A stretch of 64,000 bases of DNA from Haematobia irritans (lineage: Eukaryota; Arthropoda; Insecta; Diptera; Muscidae): assembly GCF_050003625.1 (NCBI RefSeq), contig NC_134398.1:62008891-62072890 (forward strand), written 5' to 3'. The position numbers were made by a program, and so were the translations under genes. Position 1 is the first letter of the stretch. The number at the start of each line of letters is the position of its first letter. This document shows, piece by piece, positions 37,894-48,315 of this stretch. The notes beneath the pieces are model-generated. The model worked only from the letters and a program-made list of their open reading frames with translations, had not been told where the DNA came from and did no database searches.

Positions 37894-38041
37894 CAAGTAT
37901 ATACGGCCGTAAGTTCGGCCAGGACGAATCTCATGTGCCCTCCACCATGGAATGCGTAGAAACTTCTACTAAATGCTGTAATCCACAATCGAATACTTGG
38001 GTTGCGGTAACACTTGCCGATGGCAAGGTATCTTAAAACTT
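37894..38041 (-). mobile_element. Solo Helentron-like 3' end
   Basis: CAAGTATATACGGCCGTAAG followed by TTCGGCCAGGACGAA and CCCTCCACCATGGAATGC is the reversed tail alone, without tandem repeats or head. The hairpin, the inner inverted repeat and the terminus are retained. Confidence 0.8.
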
Positions 38042-38156
38042 CCCATCAAAAAACTGGAAGTTCTTCTAAAGGGGCAACATTAAAACCACTTCTGAAAGTG
38101 TCCTCCCAAAGATGTTCTTTATTTTAACTACACAGGATGTTATTTTTATTCAATTT

Positions 38157-38440
38157 TGCTCTCATTTTTTAAATGGGTATTTTTAAGGTTTTTATACCCT
38201 TCGCCACTACTATGGTACAGGGTATAATAAGTTTTTGCATTTGTATGTAACGCCCTGAAGGTACAGTCATAGATCCATCTTTTAGTATACCGATCGTCGT
38301 AGATTTAAATTCTGAGTTGATTTATACAGTACAGCTCGCAGTTTAAGTCCGATCATCCCCAAATTTGGCATAGGGTATTATTTTGGATCAGAGACAATCG
38401 CTATTGATTTTGGAAAAAATCGGTTCAGATTTAGATATAT
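38157..38440 (+). repeat. 284-bp direct repeat flanking Tc1-like relic (left)
   Basis: It matches 39159-39442 almost exactly (offset 1002). It is the head of a Helentron-like variant: TATACCCTTCGCCACTACTA with GGGTATAATAAG forming a hairpin, followed by GTAACGCCCTGAAGGTAC and TATACCGATCGTCGTAGATT. Confidence 0.85.
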
Positions 38441-38448
38441 AAAATATA

Positions 38449-39157
38449 AAAAATAATAGCACGAAAATGTTCAAGGTTTAACTTCGTTTTTTAGGCGAGA
38501 TGTATCTTTTTGTATTGCTGTATTGTGTCGAATTAGAATAGTAACAACACCAAATATGATCAGAAAGTGAAGACCAGATTTGATCAAAATCCACGCCGCA
38601 GTGGTAGAAAACTTACCGGTGAGCTAAAAACATCACAAGAACGCTTCGATTAAAGTCAAAAAATTTCCAAAGAATGCAAGAGCTCTCCAATACACAACAA
38701 AAGTTAGACTGGAAAGATGCCAAGGAGTTTATTCGCTTCCACGAAAGTGGCAAGTAAACAAATTTGGTTTTATGCGATCAGAAGCCATTCCAAATTGTGC
38801 AGCTTCGATTGACCATCAGAACTTAAGCGCAGCCATTGGTGAGTGACTTAAAACGAACAAAGACTTAAAAAGGAGGCTCCTCGCTTCATTATTGCTACTC
38901 AATGGTCACCAAAATATGGCTTTCTCATTTTGAGGATAAAGGTTGGCACTAAAAATCTCCAAAGTGTTGATCCTTTTAAGGCAGCGTTTCACCCCGAATG
39001 CGCCAAAATACTTCAGAGCCAATTTCGCGCAGCGTGTGACTGCTTTGTGGGCCGCTTGAAGGCCATAAATCGTGCCGAGGAAGCCAATGCGAACAAACAT
39101 AAGCTTATTCTATAAATTGATATTATTGTCCATATTTTGTGATTTGGAACAATGACG
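38449..39157 (+). pseudogene. Degenerate Tc1-like transposon (copy 2)
   Basis: It is about 98 percent the same as 36107-36822 by eye, including the same internal damage and the C-terminal frame at 38930-39115. The shared lesions mean that the damaged copy was duplicated after it died. It lies between two copies of a 284-bp sequence. Confidence 0.75.
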
Positions 39158-39158
39158 T

Positions 39159-39442
39159 TGCTCTCATTTTTTAAATGGGTATTTTTAAGGTTTTTATACC
39201 CTTCGCCACTACTATGGTACAGGGTATAATAAGTTTTTGCATTTGTATGTAACGCCCTGAAGGTACAGTCATAGATCCATCTTTTAGTATACCGATCGTC
39301 GTAGATTTAAATTCTGAGTTGATTTATACAGTACAGCTCGCAGTTTAAGTCCGATCATCCCCAAATTTGGCATAGGGTATTATTTTGGCTCAGAGACAAT
39401 CGCTATTGATTTTGGAAAAAATCGGTTCAGATTTAGATATAT
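39159..39442 (+). repeat. 284-bp direct repeat flanking Tc1-like relic (right)
   Basis: Second copy of 38157-38440; it continues into further family sequence (CTGACATATATAGTTATCAC) that the left copy lacks. Confidence 0.85.
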
Positions 39443-39481
39443 CTGACATATATAGTTATCACGGATCTGGTGATAATTGGC

Positions 39482-40077
39482 GCACTTAAAAAAATATTGT
39501 CGTGAAGTCAAAGATTTCATGTCTTTAAAATACGAATTCAAATTTTGCTTAGCATAGAAGACGCATTTCTCTAATATAAAGTTTTTTTCCTTGTCCAAAA
39601 GTCATTAAACTTTTCAAGGAAGTCGTATTGTCCTTTTAATTAATTGATTTCACTTAAAAATGGGTATCATAACATGAAAGAAAAAATGTTCTCAGGAAAA
39701 ATCTTTACATTTAAAGAAATTGTCTTTAAATTTGTTGTCTTTTTGCATCTTGTCTACAAAGCAAAAATAGGACATGTTTTTCAACACTTTATTTTAAAGA
39801 CTTTTTTACATGAAACATAGCATAATCTCTACTGGAAGTCGAAAATAATGTTGTGGTCAACTCGTTTTTAAAGGACTTTGATAGCTTATGAAGAAAAACA
39901 AACTGAAAAAGCGAAAAATTAAAATTTGCTTCCTAGAAGCAAGTACACAAACTCCAAATGAGAATTGTGTCTTAAAAGTATCCTTACTGGTATTCTCCGC
40001 TTCTTCGGCTCGGAATCAATACCAAAATTTTTAAAGTAAAGACAAAATCTTTGGAACGGGGTATGATTTTTTACGTA
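39482..40077 (+). mobile_element. CACTGAAAAAATATTG-family element (copy 4)
   Basis: It runs from CACTTAAAAAAATATTGTCG to near GGGGTATGATTTTTTACG and is collinear with 22052-22666 throughout. The termini have drifted. Confidence 0.7.
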
Positions 40078-40258
40078 ATAGTCAGATCTTTCTGTACTGA
40101 AGATAATCAAAAATAGGTGTTATAGAAGAAGAATAATCGGTGAAGGGAAATAGTTTGCAAAATCTACCAAAACACTAAGGCCAATTTCGTTTCGGAAAAA
40201 ATTGCTCTCACTGTATTCCGCTCAAATAATAGTTCCATATCAAAGTTATTGTTATTTC

Positions 40259-41626
40259 ACACAGAGAAGAAACATGATTGTCACAATCAAATTCGAAGAG
40301 CAAAATAATATGATAGGAGCTATTTTTGCGGCGACCATTTAACATGTTCACCTGCAACCATGTTGGCTCAGTAAAGATAGTTCTAAGAAAAATAAAACTT
40401 TCCTCATCTAAAATGTTATTATATGGATAAAAAGAATTTTGTTTGAATCAAAAGACAATGGTCACAATCTAAAATGTTAGGGCATTCGTCAAAAAAAGGT
40501 TTCTTCCAGCTAAAAGAACATGGTCACCACCTAAAATGTTTTGATCTTTATGAAAAAACTTTTTCGTCGTCGAAAAAAGGACGCAACTTGAGAAAAGAAA
40601 ACACAAAATTAAATTTATTTATTGGTTTTTATTTATTTATAAATGAAATCATTCTTTATTTGTATTTACACGCAGATAAGGAATATGATCACCTCAAACA
40701 TGTTTCAAGAGCAAAATGTTATTTTTGTATGGTGACCATGTAACATGTTTGTCACTAAAATGTTATTGTCTCGTGAAATATAACCTGCTTGCCGAAATCA
40801 GATACATGATTTCCGAGGAAATAACATGGTTGCGAAAACCATGTTACATGGTCACCACCCAAAAATAACATTTTGCTCTTAAAACATGTTTGAGGTGATC
40901 ATATTCCTTCTCTGGGTGTATAATGTCGTGCAAGCAAACATCACATATTTTTACACACTCTATTTTGTTTCAATTTCAACAATAAGTAATCATTCCATAT
41001 TTACTTCGTACCCATCAAATGTACCAATGCATACATCATGTAATTGCAAACCAAATAAATTATACCATATATCAAAATGTATAACAAAAAACGGGTACAT
41101 TTTTTCAATTACACTTTCCTTTTTTGTGTTGATATGAAACCACGTGCCACTTCTGAATAAATAAATTAACACAAAACCAAGTAATTCCGTATTCTCCGAC
41201 CATTACAAGAAACAACAAACACACGACTGACGCGCAAAATGAAAATGTTTTTATAAAATTATTTTCGCTGCAAAAAAAATATAAAATTAAATGGTCACGA
41301 AAACGATGTACATGGTCTTTATGGCCATGTAATGGTTCTAGACATGTTTATACGTAACCTATAAAAATACTTTTTTCCCAGCAAAAAAGTAAAAAAAATG
41401 AATGGTCAGGTACATGATTTTCCCGAACATGTAATGGTCTCAGAATCGATCATTTAAATAATAGAACATGTTTGCGGCATTTGAGAACCATTTAAATGCT
41501 TATTTTTCTCCGCTCGAAAATTATTTTTACAAAGATAAAATACGTGGTTTTCGCGACAATTGCATACTCTAGATAAGCATTAAATTGATGCGGCAACCAT
41601 GTCCAAACATGTTTTTTCTGTGCGTG
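40259..41626. mobile_element. AACATG-motif TIR element with nested palindromic MITE
   Basis: The left end CACACAGAGAAGAAACATG and the right end (reverse CACGCACAGAAAAAACATG) are imperfect inverted repeats. The interior is full of AACATGTT, ATGGTCACC and CATGTAATGGT motifs in both orientations. No protein is encoded. A 250-bp MITE with related ends sits inside at 40669-40918. Confidence 0.6.
40669..40918. mobile_element. 250-bp palindromic MITE, ~60-bp TIRs, TA-flanked
   Basis: The ends CACGCAGATAAGGAATATG and CATATTCCTTCTCTGGGTG open a ~60-bp inverted repeat that also covers GATCACCTCAAACATGTTT and GAGCAAAATGTTATTTTTG. TA lies at 40667-40668 and 40919-40920. A half copy is at 58752-58804. 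Confidence 0.85.
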
Positions 41627-42520
41627 TTCATAATATTGGTAGGCATACAGAATCCAAAAGCTATGACAGTTTCTTTCATATTTTGCAATTAAATTCGGGA
41701 ATATTGCATCTTTTACGAGTATTCCAATCGAAATCGTAATAAGAATACTATCAAATATGGGAAAGGTTCGATATTTACGAAATTTAAATTAAATAATATA
41801 TTTTGGTCACAGTAGTATATACATATATGGAAGCTATATATAAACCTTAATTGGAACTTGTAATATTTTGATATATATTGGTGGGGTTACCTCGCGTCCT
41901 TTTAGATCTTATCTCTTTGTTTCGGTCTCTTCTATTTCATTCATGAACGATTTTACAGTCCTGTATTTTTTTTTGCTGACATTCGTGTGTACACAAGTAA
42001 TTAACGTTTAAGCGTTTCCTTTGTTATATCATTATTCGTTTTTGGTCTTTGTTTTGTGAGCGATTTCTGCCGTAATTTGAACAATTCAATTTTTATTTTT
42101 GAAGAGGTATTGTGGCGTTCTGTCATGTTTCATGTTCATTCGAACATTCGTAGCCATTTTCCATGTTAAACATCAACTCGTTTCCTAATTGAAGTTGAAT
42201 GCGTAACAACACAGATTAAAGCCAAATAAGAGTCCCTCATGGAAATATTCACAATCAGTAATGCAAGAACGCGTAGAAAATGATGAGTTAGATTAGTGGA
42301 ATTTTATGTAGGGAACGTTTGTTTAAATATTTCATTGAGAAAATGTCATTTCAATAAAAAGTTAATTGAGTGGTATTAATCTATTAATTTAGGGATTAAA
42401 GAAAACAATTTTTTTTTCTATTTAAGTACATTATACATAGTGTTACCAAATTATCAAGAAGGTTTTACAATACCCTCATGTATACTTTTCAACACCCTTT
42501 TAAAAATATCACGTATTCTG
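41627..42520. other. No gene or repeat recognised
   Basis: Unique-looking AT-rich DNA with a weak family B-like piece near 41815-41880; no open frame of note. Confidence 0.4.
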
Positions 42521-44114
42521 TTCAGGGTTATATGGTCTCTAACAACCATGCAAAAATTGGTCCATATCGGTCCATAATTATATATAGCCCCCATATAAAC
42601 CGATCCCCCGATTTGGCTTGCAGACCCTCTAAGAGAAGCAAATTTCATCCGATCCGGTACATGGTGTTATTATATGGTCTCTAACAACCATGCAAAAATT
42701 GGACCACATCGGTCCATAATTATATATAGCCCCCATATAAACCGATCCCCAGATTTGGCTTGCGGAGCCTCTAAGAGAAGTAAATGTCATCCGATCCAGC
42801 TGCAATTTGGTACATGGTGTTAGTATATGGTCTCTAACAACCATGCAGGAATTGGTCCACATCGGTGCATAATTATATATAGCCCCCATATAAACCGATC
42901 ACCAGATTTGATCCCCGGAGCCTCTTGGAATACCAAAATTCATCTGATTCAGTTGATATTTGGTACGTGGTGTTAACATACGGCCTCAAACACCCATACA
43001 AAAATTGGTCGAAATCGGTCCATAATTATATATAGCCCCCATATAAACCGATCCCCAGATTTGGCTTGCGGAGCCTCTAAGAGAAGCAAAGTTCATCTCA
43101 TCCGGCTGAATTTTGGTACATGGTGGTCTCTAACAACCGTGCAAAAAATAGTCCACATCGGTCCATAATTATATATAGCCCCATATAAACCTATACCCAG
43201 ATTTGAACTCCGGAGCCTCATGGAAGAGCAAAATTCATCCGATTCGGTTGAAATGTGGTACGTGGTGTTAGTATGTGGTCTCTAACAACCATGCAGGAAT
43301 TGGTCCATACCGGTCCATAATTATATGTAGCCCCCACATAAATCGATCCCCAGATTTTACCTCCGGAGCCTCTTGGAAGAGCAAAATTCACTCGATCCGG
43401 TTGAAATTTGGTACGAGGTGTTAGTATATGGTCTCTTACAACCATGCAAAAATTGGTCCATACCGGTCTTAATTATATAAACCCCATTTAAAGCGATCCC
43501 CAGATTTGACCTCCGGAGCCCTTGGAGGAGCAAAATTCATCCGATCCGGTTGAAATTTGATACGTGGTGAAATTTGGTACATTGCACTAGTATATGGCCG
43601 CTAATAACCATGCCAAAATTGGTCCGTATCGGTCTATAGTTATATATAGCCGATCTCCAAAAATAATCTTCCAAATTCCTATAGAAAATTTTGTAAAAAT
43701 TTTATTATTATGCAAATTTTTGTCAACATTTTATTTCTGTAGAAAATTTTGTCAAAATTTTATTTGTATAGAAAGTTTCGTCAAAATTTTATTTGTATAG
43801 AAAATTTTGTCAAAATTTTATTACTATACAAAATTTTGTCAAGATTTTATTTCTATAGAAAATTTTGTCAAACTGAATTATATACGTATTTAATTGGCTT
43901 TTTTTTTTGTTGTTTAATATATACTCCGTATGGATTAACTTACAATTGAGAAGACGGTGTTAAAAAGTCTTAAGATACCTTGCCATCGACAAGTGTTACC
44001 GCAACCCAATTAATTCGATTGTGGATGACAGTCATCAGTACAAGTTTCTATGCAATCCATGGTGGAGGGTACATAAGATTCGGCCTGGCCGATCTTACGT
44101 CCGTATATACTTGT
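42521..44114 (+). mobile_element. Helentron-like element, 5'-truncated
   Basis: About eight ~155-bp units (42521-43650) and seven ~33-bp units (43665-43870) are followed by a tail with CCATGGTGGAGGGTAC, TTCGGCCTGGCCGA and the end CCGTATATACTTG at 44114. The head and microsatellite are missing. The units are more diverged than in the 16031 copy. Confidence 0.8.
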
Positions 44115-44575
44115 TTTTTCTTGGTTCGTCAAAAGAAATCGGAACGTACGACGAGTAAGGCAAAACATTTAGGAAGAAAGTAAATTACAAAATAAAACAG
44201 TGGAAAATATATAAAAATTACAAAGGGATCTTCAGAAATAAAAAAAAGTTTAGTTCCTCTTTATTTATAAGTAGTCCAAGAAAAGTTGACAGACTCTTTC
44301 AAAAACAAAAACGGACATTAAGTTCGAGTTTTGCCGCTAAATTTATTTTTCATTTTAGCGGAAAAACTCGAATCTGTAAAAGCAGAATAACAGAACTTTT
44401 TTGCCAAATTGTATTATAACTTGGCGAGGAATGATCCAAAGCAACAATTGAAAAAGTTTATTTTCTTTAAAATGAATTATTAAAGAAAAGAAAACATGAA
44501 AACAATGCCATTTTAGAGCGATAATGTCATCTTAATACCGACCTTAAAGGTCAAAATGATATTCAGTACAAAATT
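44115..44575. repeat. GCCGCTAAA-hairpin repeat (GTTCGAGTTTT family)
   Basis: It contains CGAGTTTTGCCGCTAAA and its partner TTTTAGCGGAAAAACTCG around 11 bp, and ends TTAATACCGACCTTAAAGG. It is the opposite-orientation sister of 19758-20118; a further fragment lies at about 45300-45480. Confidence 0.6.
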
Positions 44576-45819
44576 ATTCATTAACACACTGTTAGAAAAA
44601 TATGTTTTTCATATGTTCCGATATAAACAAAATGTGTTTCGGGCACGATTTTAAACCACAATATATATAAGTGCGAACATGTAATGTTCCTAAACTAACA
44701 CTAAATGTTTGGGACATCTATGTTAATATGTTAGAATATATTATGTTTGGGGTATCAATGTTTCATAAAAATCATATGTGTGAATACAAACATATATAAA
44801 TTTACAAATTTCGACTAAACATACATATGTTGTGATATTTTATTCAAAGCGACAGAGAGAGTATAGAGAGAAATAGAGATGGAAACCGGGAGAGTTGACG
44901 AAAGATATCAATATAACACAGCAAAAGAGTCAAAAGAGAACAATTTCTGTGAAACCGCTTGTATGTTGTTTCGGAAAACTGTTTTATGATAAGGCCAAAA
45001 ATTTGATATGTTTAAGTCTAAATATTATTTAATTTGAATAAAGAGAATATACATTCTGAACCAAGAGAATAGACATTTGAAAAACAAACAGCTTATGTTT
45101 TCGCCTTGAGAGCAGCATTTTATGTATGTGTGGACATGTGTTTTGTTTATCATTTTGGCATTATGGGCACAATTTTTTTCTTGGTTCGTTAAAAGAAATC
45201 AGGGGTCTTCATAAAAATAACGAAAGGGCACTATACTCTTTTTAGAGTTGGGACAGTAAAATGAAATAAGGAGGAAATAGTGAAAAATTACACAGTAAAA
45301 TGTAAAAAAACAAACTTTAGTTCCTCTTTATTAAAAAGTAGTCCACGAGGAGTTGACGGACACCATCAAATATAAAAGCGGGCATTAAGTTCGAGTTTTA
45401 CAGCTAAAACAATTTAAAAAGTTTATTTTCTTTAAAATGAATTATTAAAGAAAAATAAAAGGAATTTTAGAGCGATGGTGTTAAATGCTAGTAAAAAACT
45501 GTTCACTCCTAAATAAATTTATGTTTATATTATAAAATTATGTATGTATGTTTATACTCGACTCCACGTTCTTCTTTTGTTAGTTTTTGAATTCCTTCCA
45601 AATTTTAAAGTTTTGTACAAAAACAGTTTTTTATTACAAGATTGTTATTTTTGCAATAAAAAATAATATTTTATCCAAAAATCAGTCAATTTCGTTTATA
45701 TCAAGCACTGTTACTGACTATAAATCTTTAATAACACACATTTCGAAGTTTCATTTAAAAAAATTAATATAGTATAAATATAAATGTGTAAATTAAAAAA
45801 AAAAAAACAAAAAAAAAAT

Positions 45820-45898
45820 GTTCGGTCGGAGCAGGGATTGAACCCACGACCCTTTGCATGCAAGGCAGACATGCTAACCACTGCTCCACGTGGCAAAC
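45820..45898 (-). repeat. tRNA-like module D1
   Basis: On the minus strand it has ACGTGGAGCAGTGGTTAGCA and B-box GGGTTCAATCC, with a T run after the end. Confidence 0.75.
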
Positions 45899-45937
45899 AA
45901 ATGTATGTTTCTGTTAAATAATGTTATGTTTGCATGG

Positions 45938-45980
45938 GCTCGTGGGCGCTGCAAACTATGCTATATAAATGTAACTTAAA
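45938..45980 (+). promoter_or_regulatory. Conserved TATA-containing core (copy D)
   Basis: CGTGGGCGCTGCAAACTATG followed by CTATATAAATGTAACTTA. Confidence 0.4.
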
Positions 45981-46004
45981 ACGATAATTATCTACTGGTG
46001 ACTA

Positions 46005-46087
46005 TAACAGCTACGTAGCCCAGTGGATAGTGTGTTGGCTTACAAACTGTATGGTCCTCGGTTCGATTCTCCGTGCAGGCGAAAGGT
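46005..46087 (+). repeat. tRNA-like module D2
   Basis: A-box TAGCCCAGTGG and B-box GGTTCGATTC are in order within 80 bp, ending GGCGAAAGGT. Confidence 0.75.
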
Positions 46088-46390
46088 AAAATTTAAAAAA
46101 TTTATAAAAGTGAATAATTTCTTCAACATTATTTGTATTACAGAGAAAGGTTCCAATAACTAAAAAATTTCGTGGAAGTGAAAATTACGAGTATGTTAGG
46201 GAATGAACACAATCGTGTTTGGGAAAAATTCTTCCAAGCATATAATATTTTTGGCTCAAAATGCTTCCAAACATATAATATGTTCACATATAACAAACAT
46301 ATTAATGTTTCGGCAGTATGCAATAATATATGTGCTTCCTGCCAAATATGTTTGGAACATATGTTAAAGAAGCGATTTTTTTTGAGGGTG

Positions 46391-47211
46391 CAAATATTCA
46401 TATTTATTTGTATTTCTAAGTACGATAAATTTTAAATGCATTTAAAATTGTGTTAAATGCTAGTAACGCCTAAATAAATTTATGTGTATATTTTAAAATT
46501 ATTTACTTTTTTTGTTAGAGTTTTGGAATTTCTTCGAAAATCTCAAACTTTTATACCAAAAACATTTTTTTGTTATAAAATTGTTATTTTTGCAATAAAA
46601 AAATAATATTTTTTTCAAAAGCTTAGTTCATTTCGTTTATATCAAGCACTGTTCGTTTGTAACTGTAAATCTTTAATAACACACATTTCGAAGTTTCAAT
46701 GTACACAGTAGTTAAACTAACGCTAAAGTTAACTTATTTTTATTGAAAAAAAAAATATATATATTTGCTTGTAGTTGAATTTTATTATTTTTGTCGCAAT
46801 TTTCCACAGCTTAATGAAATCTTATTTTTTTTAAGTATGTCTCAAACATTTTATGAACTAAACGTGAGTATAAAGTTCAATGACCGTACACATAAGTTCC
46901 ATATGAACTTAAGCAAAAGAAGATTTTCGTACGATTCCCAAAAATAGTAAGAATGAACTATTGTATGGTTCAACTGGTCATGATTTGACACCAATGATTT
47001 TCTTCTTTCCTTTTAGTTAATTTTTTCTTCTATGAGATGATGTCATTTCGTGAACTGCAGTTAAAAAAGTACAACAGGGCATTAAAATTTCCTGGTTTTA
47101 AAATTTTACTCCTCAAAATGTGGAGTAACATTTAGTTTAATTTTCGTGCGAGGTAGTTCATTCTTCTTATAAAACAGTTAATTTTTTTTTGTGTAAAAAT
47201 TTAATATAGTA
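46391..47211. repeat. Arm of dual-tRNA element (copy E) plus unidentified insert
   Basis: 46490-46710 matches the arm sequence of copies C and D (TTTGTTAGAGTTTTGGAATT onwards). 46720-47170 interrupts it, with AGAATGAACTA and TAGTTCATTCTTCTT as an inverted pair, so it is probably another TIR element whose ends were not resolved. A 60-codon frame at 46765-46947 is not credible as a gene. Confidence 0.45.
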
Positions 47212-47228
47212 ATATATAAATATAAAAA

Positions 47229-47680
47229 CTGAGATCAAAACAACAAATATGATTGAAGTACAAACCAACAATAAAAAATTAAACACGAATGTAGTAAGAG
47301 AAGGCACGCTAAAAATAAACCCAGTCAACTGCACTCAAATCAATGATTTGATAGTGGCAAAGGAAAACAGTGATGTTTCTATGAAATTATTTCGGCATAA
47401 GCCGGCTATCATAAACTTTTTTCGGAGGGTTAAGTGTGGTTCACTTTGGGTTTAGTGAACTGCCTGAATTTATTCTGACAATTGGTTGATAGTTTTGCCG
47501 CAAGTAGAAGATGCTGATGAGGAATGTGGTAATTCTGAAACGTGCGTCCATCCAACCATCTTGCAGTCTATAGGGCTTTGCCCAAATAAATTTGACAAAC
47601 ATTCGTTTCCTCTGTTGGTTAAGCTACTCTTGTAGTTTAGTCAACACAATGGTTTTAAAGCTGAGATCAAAACAACAAAA
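47229..47680. mobile_element. Insertion with 14-bp TSD and terminal direct repeats
   Basis: CTGAGATCAAAACAACAAA occurs at both ends (47229 and 47661), and the insertion is flanked by TATAAATATAAAAA duplicated at 47215-47228 and 47682-47695. A target duplication of this length suggests target-primed retroposition, or an integrase with a long stagger. It lies in the A-rich arm of dual-tRNA element copy E. A 68-codon frame (47249-47455) has no recognisable domain. I do not recognise the family. Confidence 0.65.
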
Positions 47681-47711
47681 ATATAAATATAAAAATTAAA
47701 AAAAAAATTGG

Positions 47712-47768
47712 TGTTCGGTCGGAGCATGCAAGGCGGACATGCTAACCATTACTCCACATGGCCAACAA
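47712..47768 (-). repeat. tRNA-like module E1, B-box deleted
   Basis: Compared with D1 about 25 bp containing the B-box are missing, joining GGTCGGAGCA to TGCAAGGCGG. The A-box side is retained. Confidence 0.7.
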
Positions 47769-47871
47769 ATGTATGTTTCTGTTGAATAATGTTTTGTCTG
47801 CATCGGCTCGTGGGCGCTGTAAGCTATGCTATATAAATGTAACTTATAACGATAATTGTCTATTGGTGACT

Positions 47872-47956
47872 ATAACAGCTACGTAGCCCAGTGGATAGTG
47901 TGTTGGCTTATAAACTGTATGGTCCACGGTTCGATTCTCCGTCCAGGCGAAAGGTA
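47872..47956 (+). repeat. tRNA-like module E2
   Basis: A-box TAGCCCAGTGG and B-box GGTTCGATTC; the spacing is the same as D2. Confidence 0.75.
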
Positions 47957-48054
47957 AAATTTATGAAATTGAATAATTTCTTCAGCATTGTTTGTTTTAC
48001 AGAAAAGGGTCCTAAGAACAAAAAAATCTTGTGGAGGTGAGAAAGATGTGATTC

Positions 48055-48230
48055 CCATCGGCTATTATTACCACAGTCTTTAGTAGAAGTTTTTTGCCCA
48101 ACCCATGGCGGAGGGATTGAGGTGTCTAGAAGCCCAAGAAGTTATATCGGGAGATTGGTCTATATGTGCGCTACACCTAAAATGTCTGATGGCAAGGTAT
48201 AGTTTTATTTCTTAACAAAAGTAGAAATTT
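48055..48230 (+). repeat. Decayed Helentron-like tail fragment
   Basis: ACCACAGTCTTTAGTAGAAG and ACCCATGGCGGAGGGATTGA resemble the inner tail. CTAAAATGTCTGATGGCAAG onwards is the reverse of 58715-58745. Confidence 0.5.
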
Positions 48231-48315
48231 ATGAACCACAATTTAGATTAATCAAAACGATAAGTTATCCAAATATTTATTTTATCTCGTAGTAATTAAT
48301 AAACACACACTAAAA

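Larger units (their letters stand above)
44585..46390 (+). mobile_element. Dual tRNA-like TIR-type element (copy D)
   Basis: It begins CACACTGTTAGAAAAATATG and ends GCGATTTTTTTTGAGGGTG. Both arms are rich in AAACATATAATATG-like motifs, and the centre has divergent tRNA-like modules (45820-45898 minus, 46005-46087 plus) with the conserved core. A fragment of the GTTCGAGTTTT family (about 45180-45480) interrupts the left arm. It is longer-armed than the TA-flanked copy C. Confidence 0.65.
47696..48050 (+). mobile_element. Dual tRNA-like element (copy E), core and right arm
   Basis: It carries the same core organisation as copy D. The minus module (47712-47768) has lost its B-box by a deletion, the conserved core is at 47806-47850, and the plus module is at 47872-47956. 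The right arm ends near AGGTGAGAAAGATGTG. Confidence 0.65.

Noticed and set aside
38157..39442. LTR retrotransposon with 284-bp LTRs
   Set aside because: The interior is a Tc1-like relic and the repeats are Helentron-like head sequence; there is no primer-binding site, gag or pol.
47249..47455. 68-codon frame inside the 452-bp insertion
   Set aside because: No domain recognised, and the insert itself is repetitive-looking; kept only as part of the mobile element.
33579..47956. Functional tRNA genes at the tRNA-like modules
   Set aside because: A and B boxes are present, but the stems are imperfect, the modules occur in multi-copy pairs inside repeats, and one lacks its B-box.
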